Both the position numbers and the translations under genes were made by a program. Of a stretch of 64,000 nucleotides of DNA, positions 56,371 to 64,000 are shown in pieces. Every line of letters starts with the position of its first letter. Within the stretch, counting starts at the first letter, position 1. The notes below the pieces were generated by a model. The model made no database searches. It had not been told where the DNA came from and worked only from the letters and a program-made list of their open reading frames with translations. The stretch covers positions 1,185,001 to 1,249,000 of the forward strand of contig NZ_JAHWQX010000001.1 in the NCBI RefSeq assembly GCF_019334345.1, given 5' to 3'. The stretch is from Neohoeflea coraliihabitans (lineage in GTDB: Bacteria > Pseudomonadota > Alphaproteobacteria > Rhizobiales > Rhizobiaceae).

Positions 56371-57372
56371 TCAGGAAAACAGCAGTGACGACAGCTGCCG
56401 CCGCGCCGAAAGAGTGGCCGCATCCCCCGGTCCCCAGACCGCGAAAAAATCCAGCAACTGTTTGCGCGCCGCCTCGTCGTTCCAGGCGCGATCCTGACGC
56501 ATGATGGCAAAAAGCTGGGCCGCGGCCTGCTCACGCTCACCCTGCACATTGAGGATCTTGGCGAGAGCCAGACGCGCCTCGAAGTCACCGCCATTGTCTG
56601 CAATACGCGCTTCGAGCTCGCCGCGATTGCCAAGCGCAGCGACCTCGCGGGTCTGTTCGAGCTGCTTGCGCGCTGCCAGGATCTCCGGCTTGTCAGCCAT
56701 GTCTTCGGACAATGAGTTGAGCAGTTCCTCGGCATCATCGAGCGCGCCGCTGCTGATCATCACGCTCGCCAGACCACCCAGCGCTCCGGCATGGCTGTCA
56801 TCGGCACCGAGGATGGCCGAGTAGATCTGCGCCGCCTCTTCGTTGCGGCCCGCATCCAGCGCCGTCTTGGCCTGCTCCATCAAGGCTGCAATCTGCTCGG
56901 CACGTGCCGCCTCCGGGCCGCCTTTCGGCTTCATCGCCGCAAGCTTGTCGACAAACGCCTTGACCTCGCTTTCGGACACCGCGCCCATGAAACCGTCGGC
57001 AGGGCGGCCATCAACAAAGGCGACCACTGCCGGAATCGACTGGATGCCCATCTGCCCTGGAATGGCCGGGTGATCGTCGATGTTCAGTTTCACCAGCCGG
57101 ACGCTGCCCTTGGCGGCATTCACCACCTTCTCGATGACCGGCGTGAGCTGCTTGCAGGGTCCACACCAGGGCGCCCAGAAATCGACCAGCACCGGCACCT
57201 GCCGCGAGGCCTCGACCACGTCCTGCATGAAGTCGGCAGTGGTCGTCTCGCAGATCACGCCTTTGTCTGCGCCCTGCGGCAGATCGTTCGACAGCGGCGC
57301 CGCAGCCGCGGTGGCTGTGCCGCTCCATTGCGCGCCGGCAGTGGGGGCATAGGGATTGTCGGAAGGGGTCAT
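56371..57372 (-). CDS. thioredoxin-TPR co-chaperone (YbbN/CnoX type)
   Basis: A 333-residue protein with an N-terminal thioredoxin domain (residues ~38-150, active site WCGPC at Cys70/Cys73) and a C-terminal TPR-like helical region (residues 160-333), the architecture of E. coli YbbN/CnoX, a holdase linked to GroEL and DnaK. Unlike E. coli CnoX, whose site is SxxC, both redox cysteines are kept, as in some alphaproteobacteria, so it may have real oxidoreductase activity. It begins the run thioredoxin-Lon-N-Trm112. No signal peptide, so cytoplasmic. Confidence 0.9.
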   Translation of the reverse strand: MTPSDNPYAPTAGAQWSGTATAAAAPLSNDLPQGADKGVICETTTADFMQDVVEASRQVPVLVDFWAPWCGPCKQLTPVIEKVVNAAKGSVRLVKLNIDDHPAIPGQMGIQSIPAVVAFVDGRPADGFMGAVSESEVKAFVDKLAAMKPKGGPEAARAEQIAALMEQAKTALDAGRNEEAAQIYSAILGADDSHAGALGGLASVMISSGALDDAEELLNSLSEDMADKPEILAARKQLEQTREVAALGNRGELEARIADNGGDFEARLALAKILNVQGEREQAAAQLFAIMRQDRAWNDEAARKQLLDFFAVWGPGDAATLSARRQLSSLLFS

Positions 57373-57451
57373 GGGCAGCGATCCAGTTCTCTAAGTGGCC
57401 AGTTCTATAAGTGGCATGTGCAAGGTGAGATTGGTCTTGTCGCACCGTGAT

Positions 57452-57958
57452 TCAAGTCGAAATTTTCAGAACCTGCGGTTGATGTCCGGTGCGGGTCAGA
57501 AATGTCATCAGGTCGCGGCTGGCGATGGAGGTGGTTGCCGTGTTGCGCAATGGATGCGCGTTGATGATCTCAGCCTCCATCAACATCGCGTCGAGAATGA
57601 TTGTCACCGTTCCCTCGACATCATTCATCGCAGCAAACACGGTCACCGCGCCCGGCACGACACCGAGGCGTTCCATCAAGACCTCTGGCTTGCCGAACGA
57701 GACCCGCCCGCTGGCGCCGATCACGTGATGAATCTGCTTCAGATCGACCGTCGCATTCTCCTCCAGCACGATGAGAAAGTAACACCCCTTCTTGTCCTTG
57801 AGAAAAAGGTTCTTCGTGTGCGCGCCGGCAATTTGATCTCGCAGACTCTGGGACTCTGCAACCGTGAACACCGGCGCGTGCCAATGGGTCTTGTGTGCGA
57901 TGCCGAGCCCGTCGAGAAGACTGAAGAGATCCTCAGGTTCATTCGGCTGCTCGCCCAT
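57452..57958 (-). CDS. prolyl-tRNA deacylase of the ProX/YbaK family
   Basis: A 168-residue trans-editing protein related to the INS editing domain of ProRS, which removes alanine mistakenly attached to tRNA-Pro. Signatures: VAESQSLRDQIAGAHTKNLFLKDKK with the conserved Lys, and GVVPGAVTVFAAMND. The ATG at 57958 follows AAAGGG. It stands alone between the thioredoxin gene and the tRNA-Gly. Substrate specificity within the family is not certain. Confidence 0.88.
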   Translation of the reverse strand: MGEQPNEPEDLFSLLDGLGIAHKTHWHAPVFTVAESQSLRDQIAGAHTKNLFLKDKKGCYFLIVLEENATVDLKQIHHVIGASGRVSFGKPEVLMERLGVVPGAVTVFAAMNDVEGTVTIILDAMLMEAEIINAHPLRNTATTSIASRDLMTFLTRTGHQPQVLKIST

Positions 57959-58127
57959 TTCTGACCCTTTCCGGTAATTCCGCCAGCGACCGTAAACGCT
58001 GCGCGATGAAAACCAAGCCTTGTTAGCGGTGTCGACCGGTCAACGCAATCACGCCCCTGTCGCCGCCACCTGCAGGGCGCTCGACCGATGAGCGTCAATA
58101 TTCTCCGGCGCGGGCGCAATTTGTCTG

Positions 58128-58156
58128 TTGCAATTCCGCACGGCTTGCGCCATATA
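58128..58156 (+). promoter_or_regulatory. possible promoter of tRNA-Gly
   Basis: TTGCAA (58128-58133) and CATATA (58151-58156) are 17 bases apart, about 60 bp before the tRNA. Both hexamers are partial matches. Confidence 0.35.
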
Positions 58157-58218
58157 GCGCCGGTCTGGCCCTCAAGGTGCCGGAGCGGTGATCCTTCCAC
58201 CCAGGGATTGCCTGACGA

Positions 58219-58293
58219 GCGGGCGTAGCTCAGGGGTAGAGCACAACCTTGCCAAGGTTGGGGTCGGGCGTTCGAATCGCCTCGCCCGCTCCA
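58219..58293 (+). tRNA. tRNA-Gly (GCC anticodon)
   Basis: A complete 75-base tRNA including an encoded CCA. The acceptor GCGGGCG pairs with CGCCCGC, the D arm is GCTC/GAGC, the anticodon stem CAACC/GGTTG holds loop TTGCCAA (anticodon GCC), and the T arm is GGGCG-TTCGAAT-CGCCT. All stems close with standard or one G-U pair. The anticodon reads GGC and GGU glycine codons. It lies just before an autotransporter gene. Confidence 0.97.
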
Positions 58294-58320
58294 GTTTCTT
58301 CATAAAGTTCGATGATCGCC

Positions 58321-58345
58321 AAGCCCCGGGTTCCGGGGCTTTCTT
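58321..58345 (+). terminator. intrinsic terminator after tRNA-Gly
   Basis: AAGCCCCGG (58321-58329) and CCGGGGCTT (58333-58341) form a nine-base stem with loop GTT, followed by TCTT. It lies 28 bp after the tRNA. Confidence 0.75.
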
Positions 58346-58735
58346 GCGTTTGCAGACCACGGCGGAAGATCTGGCTTCATATGGTCCCGTCATCGGGTGA
58401 CCGCCGGGTTAGCATCCGCCGACGGCGGCGCATGCCTGCCGACACTTCCGACCACGCGCTGGCACAAATACCCGCTTCATACACTGAATTCTGCGCTGTG
58501 GCGTTGACGCAACAGAATCGCCGATTCGGCCGTTGCACTGCTCTGATCGGAACATATACGATTAAGGTAATATTAATGGTCGGGGCAGGGGCAAACTTTT
58601 CCTGTTGATCGTAAGGGTTTCGGCCAGCGTTGCTGGTTGATCGGGTCTCCGTTTGGGTCGGCGGCCCGAAGTGAAGTGGTGTTGCGTGACGCGTCGCAGA
58701 TTGCGGAGCGTGTTTTCGAGTAGGGGGTACTTCGA
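58346..58735. other. 390-bp leader before the autotransporter gene
   Basis: Besides very short open frames I see no gene. A possible promoter is TTGCAC (58533-58538) with TATACG (58555-58560), 16 bases apart, before an AT-rich patch (58551-58575). GTTGATCG occurs twice as a direct repeat, at 58604-58611 and 58636-58643. The gene's ribosome-binding site is AGGGGG at 58722-58727, eight bases before its GTG start. Confidence 0.4.
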
Positions 58736-61354
58736 GTGAGATCTTTCTGGCAGCCGCAGATTCTTTCTGGGGGCGCATTCTTTGCTCTCATGGTCGCAGG
58801 ATTTACGATGGGCGCCCCGGACACGGCAAATGCAGCTGTCTCCTGCCCCGATCTTGCTGGAAATTTTGAGAACGCGGGCGCGAATGCGGATAGTCTATCT
58901 TGTCAGAAGAACGGTTCTGCGGGGAGTAACGGCATTAGCTTTTCCAACGGTCTGTCGGGGCCGCGACGTGTCTATGTAAACGCATATAGTAACGGTGCAA
59001 GTGCATATTTGAATTATAGTTGTACAGGCGGCGCCTGCGGGCCCATTGAACGGAACGGAATGCAGGCATTGGCCTATTGTCGGACCGACATCTACTCTGG
59101 TTCATGTAATTATACGTTTACTTATAGGGATAAAAATTATGACCTCGTAACGGCAACCGCCACCGTGCCAGACGGATCCACTACGCTTACTCAAATCACT
59201 GTTTCGGGCGGGGATTTCGATAGACCGCCCCCTCCTGCCTTTTCCAAGGCCTTTGCCCCGGACACGATCGCAACCGGTGCGGTTTCGACGCTGACCTTTA
59301 CGATAGACAACTCGGCCAACGCAGTTGAAGCAACCTCTCTCGATTTCACGGACAATCTTCCATCAGATGTAACGGTGGCATCGCCTGCCGGCGCATCGAC
59401 GACATGTACTGGCGGGACACTGACAGCAAGCGCGGGCACCGCCGTGATCAGCTACACGGGTGGCAGCGCCGCGGCGAATGCAAGCTGCACGGTGCAGGTG
59501 GACGTCACCTCCTCGACAGCAGGAAGCTACGATAGCACCAGTGGCGCTCTGACCTCCTCTCTCGGCAATTCCGGTACCGCGAATGATACTCTTGTCGTTA
59601 CTGACGCGCTGGCTCCGGCACTGACCGCGTTTGCCCGCAACACGCCGTCTGCCGAGACCACCAATGCGGACACGCTGGTCTTCGACATCACTTTCAGCGA
59701 GGATGTGGTCAACGTCACGGCGGACGATTTCGACATCACTGGCGGCACCACCGCCACGGGTGCTCTCGCTGGCTCCGGGTCGGCCTACACGCTGACGGTC
59801 TCTGGCGGCGATCTGGCGGAATTCAACGGCACGGTCGGGCTTGACCTTGCAGCAACCCAGAACATCGAAGACAGCGCCGGGAACGCCCTGCCAGCCGGAG
59901 AACCCGCCACCGACGAAACTTACACCCTTCAGAACGACATCACGGCTCCGACGGTCGAAATCCTCAACGCACCCGAGAGCGTCGCCGGCACGGCGCCGTT
60001 CGACGTGACCCTCCAGTTCTCCGAGACCGTAGTCGGCTTCGCCGCGGGCGACATCGCCGTCGCCAACGGTTCCGTCAGCGGGTTCGCGGCCATTGACGGC
60101 GACACCTACAGCGCCTCCATCACCCCCTCGGGCGCCGGCGAGATGCTGACCATCGATGTTGCTGCCGGGGTGGCTCAGGACGAGGCCGGCAATGACAATC
60201 TCGCGGCCAATCAGGTGGTCGTCGGTAACACGCTGGTCACCGACACGCAGCAGCTGATCGCCGGCTTCATGATCGACCGCGCACGCCACATCCTCGCCAA
60301 CCAGCCGGACCTGATCGGCTTCCTCAACGGCAGCGCGCTGGCCAGCAATGGCCCGCTCGGACTGTTTTCGCTGCAGGGTGACGAGGGCTCGATGGCGCTG
60401 GCCTTCGCCACCAGCCTGAGCCAGCTCGACCGCGCCGCCGCCGCACGGCAGCAGTCGGCCAGCGGGGAGGCGGCAAGCCCCTTCTTCCTGCAGGCAGACG
60501 GCCACAGCACCAGCTACGGGGCCGACATTTCTCCGGTCAGCCAGATCGGGAGGCCGGGCGCCCCCCGACCGGCGCCGATGAGGCCGCAGCGCGGCTATGA
60601 CGTCTGGGCCGAGGTCTACGGCTCGACCGGCGAGAACGGCACAACCGACACCTCGCTGTGGCTCGCCCATCTCGGCGCGCACTATTTCCTTACACCCGAT
60701 CTGCTCGTCGGCGCCTTGGCGCAGTTCGACTGGGCCGATCATGACGATGCCGCAAGCGGCGGCTCGGGAGAGGGCTTCGGCTGGATGGTCGGACCCTACG
60801 TGGCCGGGCGCGTTGCCGGAACCGGTCTCGCCTACGAGGTGCGGGCGCTGTGGGGCCAGTCGGACAACAGCGTCTCACCGCTCGGCACTTTTTCGGATGA
60901 TTTCGGCACCGAGCGCTGGCTGATCTCCGGCAAGCTGCAGGGCGAGCTCACGCTCGACACCCTTGTCATCAATCCGACGCTGCAACTGTCCTACTTCCGG
61001 GAGACCCAGGAGGCCTACATCGACAGCCTCACCAACCCGATCCCCGAACAGACCATCGCGCTCGGCGAGGCCCGTTTCGGTCCGCAGATCGGCCGCAGTT
61101 TCGCGCTCGACAACGGCAGCGTTCTCGAGACCAGCCTCGGCCTGTCCGGTGTCGTCAACTTCGGGGTCGACACGGCTGCCGCGCAGCAACTCGACCTCGG
61201 CAACGGTGACCTGCGCGGGCGACTGGACGCCGGCGTCAGCCTGATTAACGCCGCCGGGTGGAAGCTCAGCGCCAGCGGCTACTATGACGGCCTCGGCAGC
61301 GAAAGCTACGAAGCGATGGGCGGCAGGCTGCGGGTGGCGATTCCGCTCCAGTGA
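58736..61354 (+). CDS. autotransporter with DUF11-like and bacterial Ig-like passenger repeats
   Basis: An 872-residue outer-membrane protein. The signal peptide is near the start (SFWQPQILSGGAFFALMVAGFTMG), with the mature part from about residue 30. Then come a Cys-containing N-terminal region (residues 30-160), a DUF11-like beta domain (about 162-285), two bacterial Ig-like domains (about 288-398 and 400-500) and an alpha-helical linker with IDRARHILANQPDLIGFLN. The C-terminal 250 residues form an autotransporter beta-barrel (YDVWAEVYGS to VAIPLQ). The N-terminal part is AT-rich while the rest is GC-rich, as if fused from different sources. The start is GTG with AGGGGG eight bases upstream. 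It lies 442 bp downstream of tRNA-Gly. Confidence 0.85.
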   Translation: MRSFWQPQILSGGAFFALMVAGFTMGAPDTANAAVSCPDLAGNFENAGANADSLSCQKNGSAGSNGISFSNGLSGPRRVYVNAYSNGASAYLNYSCTGGACGPIERNGMQALAYCRTDIYSGSCNYTFTYRDKNYDLVTATATVPDGSTTLTQITVSGGDFDRPPPPAFSKAFAPDTIATGAVSTLTFTIDNSANAVEATSLDFTDNLPSDVTVASPAGASTTCTGGTLTASAGTAVISYTGGSAAANASCTVQVDVTSSTAGSYDSTSGALTSSLGNSGTANDTLVVTDALAPALTAFARNTPSAETTNADTLVFDITFSEDVVNVTADDFDITGGTTATGALAGSGSAYTLTVSGGDLAEFNGTVGLDLAATQNIEDSAGNALPAGEPATDETYTLQNDITAPTVEILNAPESVAGTAPFDVTLQFSETVVGFAAGDIAVANGSVSGFAAIDGDTYSASITPSGAGEMLTIDVAAGVAQDEAGNDNLAANQVVVGNTLVTDTQQLIAGFMIDRARHILANQPDLIGFLNGSALASNGPLGLFSLQGDEGSMALAFATSLSQLDRAAAARQQSASGEAASPFFLQADGHSTSYGADISPVSQIGRPGAPRPAPMRPQRGYDVWAEVYGSTGENGTTDTSLWLAHLGAHYFLTPDLLVGALAQFDWADHDDAASGGSGEGFGWMVGPYVAGRVAGTGLAYEVRALWGQSDNSVSPLGTFSDDFGTERWLISGKLQGELTLDTLVINPTLQLSYFRETQEAYIDSLTNPIPEQTIALGEARFGPQIGRSFALDNGSVLETSLGLSGVVNFGVDTAAAQQLDLGNGDLRGRLDAGVSLINAAGWKLSASGYYDGLGSESYEAMGGRLRVAIPLQ

Positions 61355-61550
61355 GCGTGGGGATTGGCAACCCCTCCACGCTGCCGAGCCAGACCTATCT
61401 GTGGTCCGCGTTTCACATTTTCGGCGCCGGAAACGGCACTCCGAAGCCGATGCACGGATCCCATCGAGACCGGGGGGAGGAATGAAGTTTTCTTCTGGAA
61501 CTCGGCGGCTGAATGCTTCCCACTGACAACATCGGGCAATGGCCGCACGA

Positions 61551-63044
61551 TTAAAGTTGCTCAAGGGTGAATTCGGCGCCAGCCTCATCCCGGACCCTGG
61601 CATAAACCAGGGTGAACGGCAGCAGGCCGTAGCGCGCCACCTCATCGCTGTTGTCCAGGCTGCGAAGATGGCGCGAAGGGCGTGCTTCCAGCCGCAGCGT
61701 CTGGTCGCCGGGCTGCAGGTCGACCGTTCCGCGGTACCAAAGCTGCCGGCCGCCGGCAAGTCCTGGCACTGTCCGGTAGCGCAGCGAGGCCAGGAACCGG
61801 TCGCTCGTCGTCAGTTCGAATTCCACCCGGCGCCCCTGCTGCGGCACGCTCAGGGCCAGGCGGATTTCCAGCGTTCGCGGTCCGTCCTTGCGCATCGAGA
61901 CCGGAAGTGACAGTCGAGCCACCGTCGTCTTGGCGTTGCGGCTCGAGGCATCCGTGCAGCGGCGCGCCCGCGCCAGCCACACAGTCTCCTTCGGGCCGGA
62001 TGCTGCAACCTTGTTGCGCAACAATCGCATCTGCTTGACGACGCCGCGGGCCGGGCCGGACAAGATTCCGAAATCATCGCGCGGCTTGGCTTCCAGAATG
62101 GCGGCGCGCTCGGCAAGACTGCTCCGGTCCGCCTTTTCGATCACGGCTGCAAGCACATCATCGGGCACCGGCGTGCCGACCTGCCGCTTGAGATAGCTCA
62201 GGCTGATCGCCGCCGGCACGAACAGGCCGCGCGCCGCGAGGGTGGAGAGCAACGCCTGCCAATCCACGTCCCCGCCTTGCACAGCCGCATCGATATCGAC
62301 CAGCCAGTCGCTGTGCACATGCGCCTCGAGGCCGGAGTGACCGATCGCCAATGCAATGCGGTCAGCCGGCCCCGGAACCCTGACATCCACGCCCTCGAGC
62401 TGTGCGGCAACGCTCCGCTCCCACAGCGCCAAATCGTCCGTATCGTCGAACTGGGACGGATGATAGGCCTTCTGGTGCAGGTCGAGATCACCATGCGTCC
62501 CCTTGTAGAAATTCAGCCCGCGCAACGCCGCGATACGGGCCTTGAGTCGCAGCTGCCCGGCCCCGCTCGCGGCGGTCCACCCGGCTTCGAACAGGCAGTC
62601 GAGCGCTGCCGCCATATGCTCGCGTCGAACGAGTATATCGACATCGTGCGAAACCCGGCCGCGCTGCGCGCCGGCATCAAGCGCCACCCGGCTCGCCCCT
62701 TTGAGAAGCATCACGCCGCAACCGGCAGCGCGCAGCCCGACAAGCGCCGGCCGTGCCGCCCGATAGGTCAGCCGCGATCGGCTCCACAGCATTTTCTGCA
62801 ATCCGATCAGGCGCGGATAGGCATCGTCGCCCTTGAGCCGCTGACCATGCCGTTCCGCCATCGCCGCCAGCAGGCGATGCTCGGCGAAGGAGACATCATT
62901 GATGTCGTGGGTTTTCAGCCAGGCCAGGGCGAGCGTTTCGGCCTCGGCCGCATCGGTCAGCATCACCGCCTTGAGCAGATCATCGCGGGCGCCGGTTGGC
63001 CACGCCCATCCATAATCCGGGAAGCGGGCCGAGAACAGACGCAT
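61551..63044 (-). CDS. nucleotidyltransferase-family protein (PF14907 type) of a polysaccharide locus
   Basis: A 497-residue protein with an N-terminal nucleotidyltransferase-like domain of the NTP_transf_5 type. The key stretch is VMLLKGASRVALDAGAQRGRVSHDVDILVRREHMAAALDCLFEAGW, with the metal-binding SHDVD. Such proteins are found mainly in exopolysaccharide, lipopolysaccharide or capsule clusters and their substrates are unknown. It follows the GT2 gene by four bases on the same strand, so they form one unit with the partial GT2 upstream. The C-terminal half is helical and unrecognised. Confidence 0.8.
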   Translation of the reverse strand: MRLFSARFPDYGWAWPTGARDDLLKAVMLTDAAEAETLALAWLKTHDINDVSFAEHRLLAAMAERHGQRLKGDDAYPRLIGLQKMLWSRSRLTYRAARPALVGLRAAGCGVMLLKGASRVALDAGAQRGRVSHDVDILVRREHMAAALDCLFEAGWTAASGAGQLRLKARIAALRGLNFYKGTHGDLDLHQKAYHPSQFDDTDDLALWERSVAAQLEGVDVRVPGPADRIALAIGHSGLEAHVHSDWLVDIDAAVQGGDVDWQALLSTLAARGLFVPAAISLSYLKRQVGTPVPDDVLAAVIEKADRSSLAERAAILEAKPRDDFGILSGPARGVVKQMRLLRNKVAASGPKETVWLARARRCTDASSRNAKTTVARLSLPVSMRKDGPRTLEIRLALSVPQQGRRVEFELTTSDRFLASLRYRTVPGLAGGRQLWYRGTVDLQPGDQTLRLEARPSRHLRSLDNSDEVARYGLLPFTLVYARVRDEAGAEFTLEQL

Positions 63045-63048
63045 CCGC

Positions 63049-63711
63049 TCACGAGCCCTTGTCGCGGGATTTGCGGCGCTGCAGTGCTAACCATGCAACC
63101 TGCGCATAGCCGCGATCGCGAGCCGCGTCACGCCCGTAGGACAGGCTTCCCGGCCGGATACGGCGCAGGCTGAGTAGCGTATCCATCATGGCGAGCTGCA
63201 CCCCCATTTCCCGGGCCCGCGCCAGCCAGTCGATCATGTCTCCCCGCCCGCCGCCGGGATCGATCACCGGTCCGACCCGCAATGCTGCGGCCGTCCTGAT
63301 CATCATCGTTGTCCGTGACCAGCCGGGCCCTTCATCGCCGGCCCGTGCGTCTGCGCCGAAGGTGCGCATCGCCCCGAACACGCCGTCGCACTCGGGATGA
63401 GCTGCCAGATAGGTGATCTGGCGTTCCGATTTGTCACGAAGCCACAGATCGTCAGCATCGAGCGTCGCCGTCAGCTCGGTTCGTGACGCGGCCAGACCCG
63501 TCGTGGTTGCTTTTCCGACACCGCCATTGGCCTGCCGGATCACCTCGACGAGATCGGACACGCCAGCCGCCCGCTTGGCCGTCGCGTCAGTCGATCCGTC
63601 GTCAACGACGATGATCCGTTGTGGCAGAACGCTCTGCGCCATGATCGACCCGAGACACTCCTCGATCGTTTCGGAGGCGTTATAAGCCGGTATGACCGCG
63701 GTGTAATTCAT
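63049..63711 (-). CDS. glycosyltransferase family 2
   Basis: A 220-residue family GT2 enzyme with GT-A fold: TAVIPAYNASETIEECLGSIMAQSVLPQRIIVVDDGSTDAT (nucleotide-binding start and IVVDDGSTD) and the DXD-like TATLDADDLWL. The C-terminal part, with DMIDWLARARE and a LLSLRRIRPGSLS tail, suits a polysaccharide transferase. Membership of a surface-polysaccharide cluster is inferred from the flanking nucleotidyltransferase and second GT2. Confidence 0.85.
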   Translation of the reverse strand: MNYTAVIPAYNASETIEECLGSIMAQSVLPQRIIVVDDGSTDATAKRAAGVSDLVEVIRQANGGVGKATTTGLAASRTELTATLDADDLWLRDKSERQITYLAAHPECDGVFGAMRTFGADARAGDEGPGWSRTTMMIRTAAALRVGPVIDPGGGRGDMIDWLARAREMGVQLAMMDTLLSLRRIRPGSLSYGRDAARDRGYAQVAWLALQRRKSRDKGS

Positions 63712-63729
63712 GATCGCCTCTCTAACCGG

Positions 63730-64000
63730 TTAGCAATCGTCAAATTTTGGTGGCGCACCGGCCAGCGCGCTCATATCGAAGACCGGCGGGATGTTGCCCA
63801 GGCTCGGATCGCGTTTCCGCCGCTGCGCCGAGCGCAGCACCGCCTGCAGGACACCGCGGCGCATCTGCTCGTGCGCCGACTTGGTCATGCCGTCCGGGTG
63901 CTGCCGGTAGAGGATCGCCACCGTATCGGTCAGGAGATAGCGCGGGCGCCGCTCGAACAGCCGCAGCAGGAAATCCAGATCTTCTGCCTGGGCGAAATTC
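63730..64000 (-). CDS. glycosyltransferase (family 2-like), 5' part missing
   Basis: The frame is open through the window's right end, so only the last 89 residues are present. It reads AEDLDFLLRLFERRPRYLLTDTVAILYRQHPDGMTKSAHEQM, and the acidic ED plus the YRQHPDGMT segment resemble the catalytic-base region of GT2 enzymes, where the second motif is ED(x)D. It ends 18 bp before the next GT2 gene on the same strand and probably belongs to the same polysaccharide operon. Confidence 0.75.
   Translation of the reverse strand, partial: NFAQAEDLDFLLRLFERRPRYLLTDTVAILYRQHPDGMTKSAHEQMRRGVLQAVLRSAQRRKRDPSLGNIPPVFDMSALAGAPPKFDDC

Noticed and set aside
58312-58608. 98-codon frame after tRNA-Gly
   Set aside because: Starts inside the terminator hairpin, with no ribosome-binding site; Arg-rich random-looking translation.
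61356-61385. Hairpin AGCGTGG/CCACGCT after the autotransporter as a terminator
   Set aside because: Seven-base stem with a long irregular loop and no T-run following.

Overview
The window is about 64 kb of GC-rich DNA (three blocks counted by hand range from 35% to 72% G+C; most of the window is clearly above 60%) with dense, mostly short-spaced genes. Gene content and order point to an alphaproteobacterium of the Hyphomicrobiales (Rhizobiales). The markers are an Inh/Omp19-type gene next to zapE and mdh-sucCDAB-lpd, ffh with a chorismate mutase before rpsP-rimM-trmD, hemC-hemD-Mic60-hemY, a CenR-type regulator beside a cyclic-nucleotide-binding protein, and ftsK-lolA-xthA beside glnK-amtB. 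I could not fix the genus. Almost everything is chromosomal core; no transposase, phage, CRISPR array or plasmid gene was found.

Layout. 1-12.2 kb: end of a protease-inhibitor-like gene, zapE, then a TCA-cycle block (mdh, sucC, sucD, sucA, sucB, an unknown secreted protein, lpdA) and a copper chaperone. 12.3-15.5 kb: TraB/GumN protein and xerC on the minus strand, divergent from a phospholipid acyltransferase. 15.7-22.6 kb: the translation and secretion block ffh, chorismate mutase, rpsP, rimM, trmD and rplS, interrupted by a sulfur cassette (persulfide-dioxygenase-like hydrolase, rhodanese, TauE/SafE exporter). 22.7-26.6 kb: MgtC-like protein, GT90 glycosyltransferase, leuC and a secreted unknown. 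26.8-30.9 kb: acetyltransferase and sdhCDAB. 30.9-33 kb: yggU, yggT and an MFS exporter. 33-39.7 kb: a minus-strand run hemC, hemD, Mic60 homologue, hemY, TerB protein, glutamine amidotransferase. 39.8-43.1 kb: tsaD, gpsA, EVE protein and an ETF-beta-type methyltransferase. 43.1-54 kb: L,D-transpeptidase, CenR-type regulator, cyclic-nucleotide sensor, xthA, lolA, ftsK, amtB, glnK, tesB and a UbiH-family hydroxylase. 53.8-58 kb: an ArsR/SRPBCC pair, a TetR regulator, and a thioredoxin/Lon-N/Trm112 run with a ProX-type deacylase. 58.2-64 kb: tRNA-Gly(GCC), a chimeric autotransporter, and the edge of a surface-polysaccharide cluster.

How the genes work together. mdh, sucCD, sucAB, lpdA and sdhCDAB cover the TCA cycle from 2-oxoglutarate to oxaloacetate except fumarase. 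ffh, rpsP, rimM, trmD, rplS and tsaD serve protein export, ribosome maturation and tRNA modification. The heme run supplies tetrapyrroles and includes an inner-membrane-shaping protein. Envelope and division functions (ftsK, zapE, lolA, CenR, plsC, L,D-transpeptidase) are spread through the window.

The clearest non-genic signals are: a 20-bp palindrome filling the spacer of an apparently leaderless ArsR promoter; a TTAA-N7-TTAAC CtrA-type box before ftsK; a sigma-54-like -24/-12 element before glnK-amtB; an AT-rich inverted repeat before the sulfur cassette; and intrinsic terminators after rpsP, rplS, amtB and tRNA-Gly. I found no clearly new multi-gene system. The best candidates for new biology are the unknown secreted proteins, the TerB-amidotransferase pair on the heme operon, and the chimeric autotransporter.
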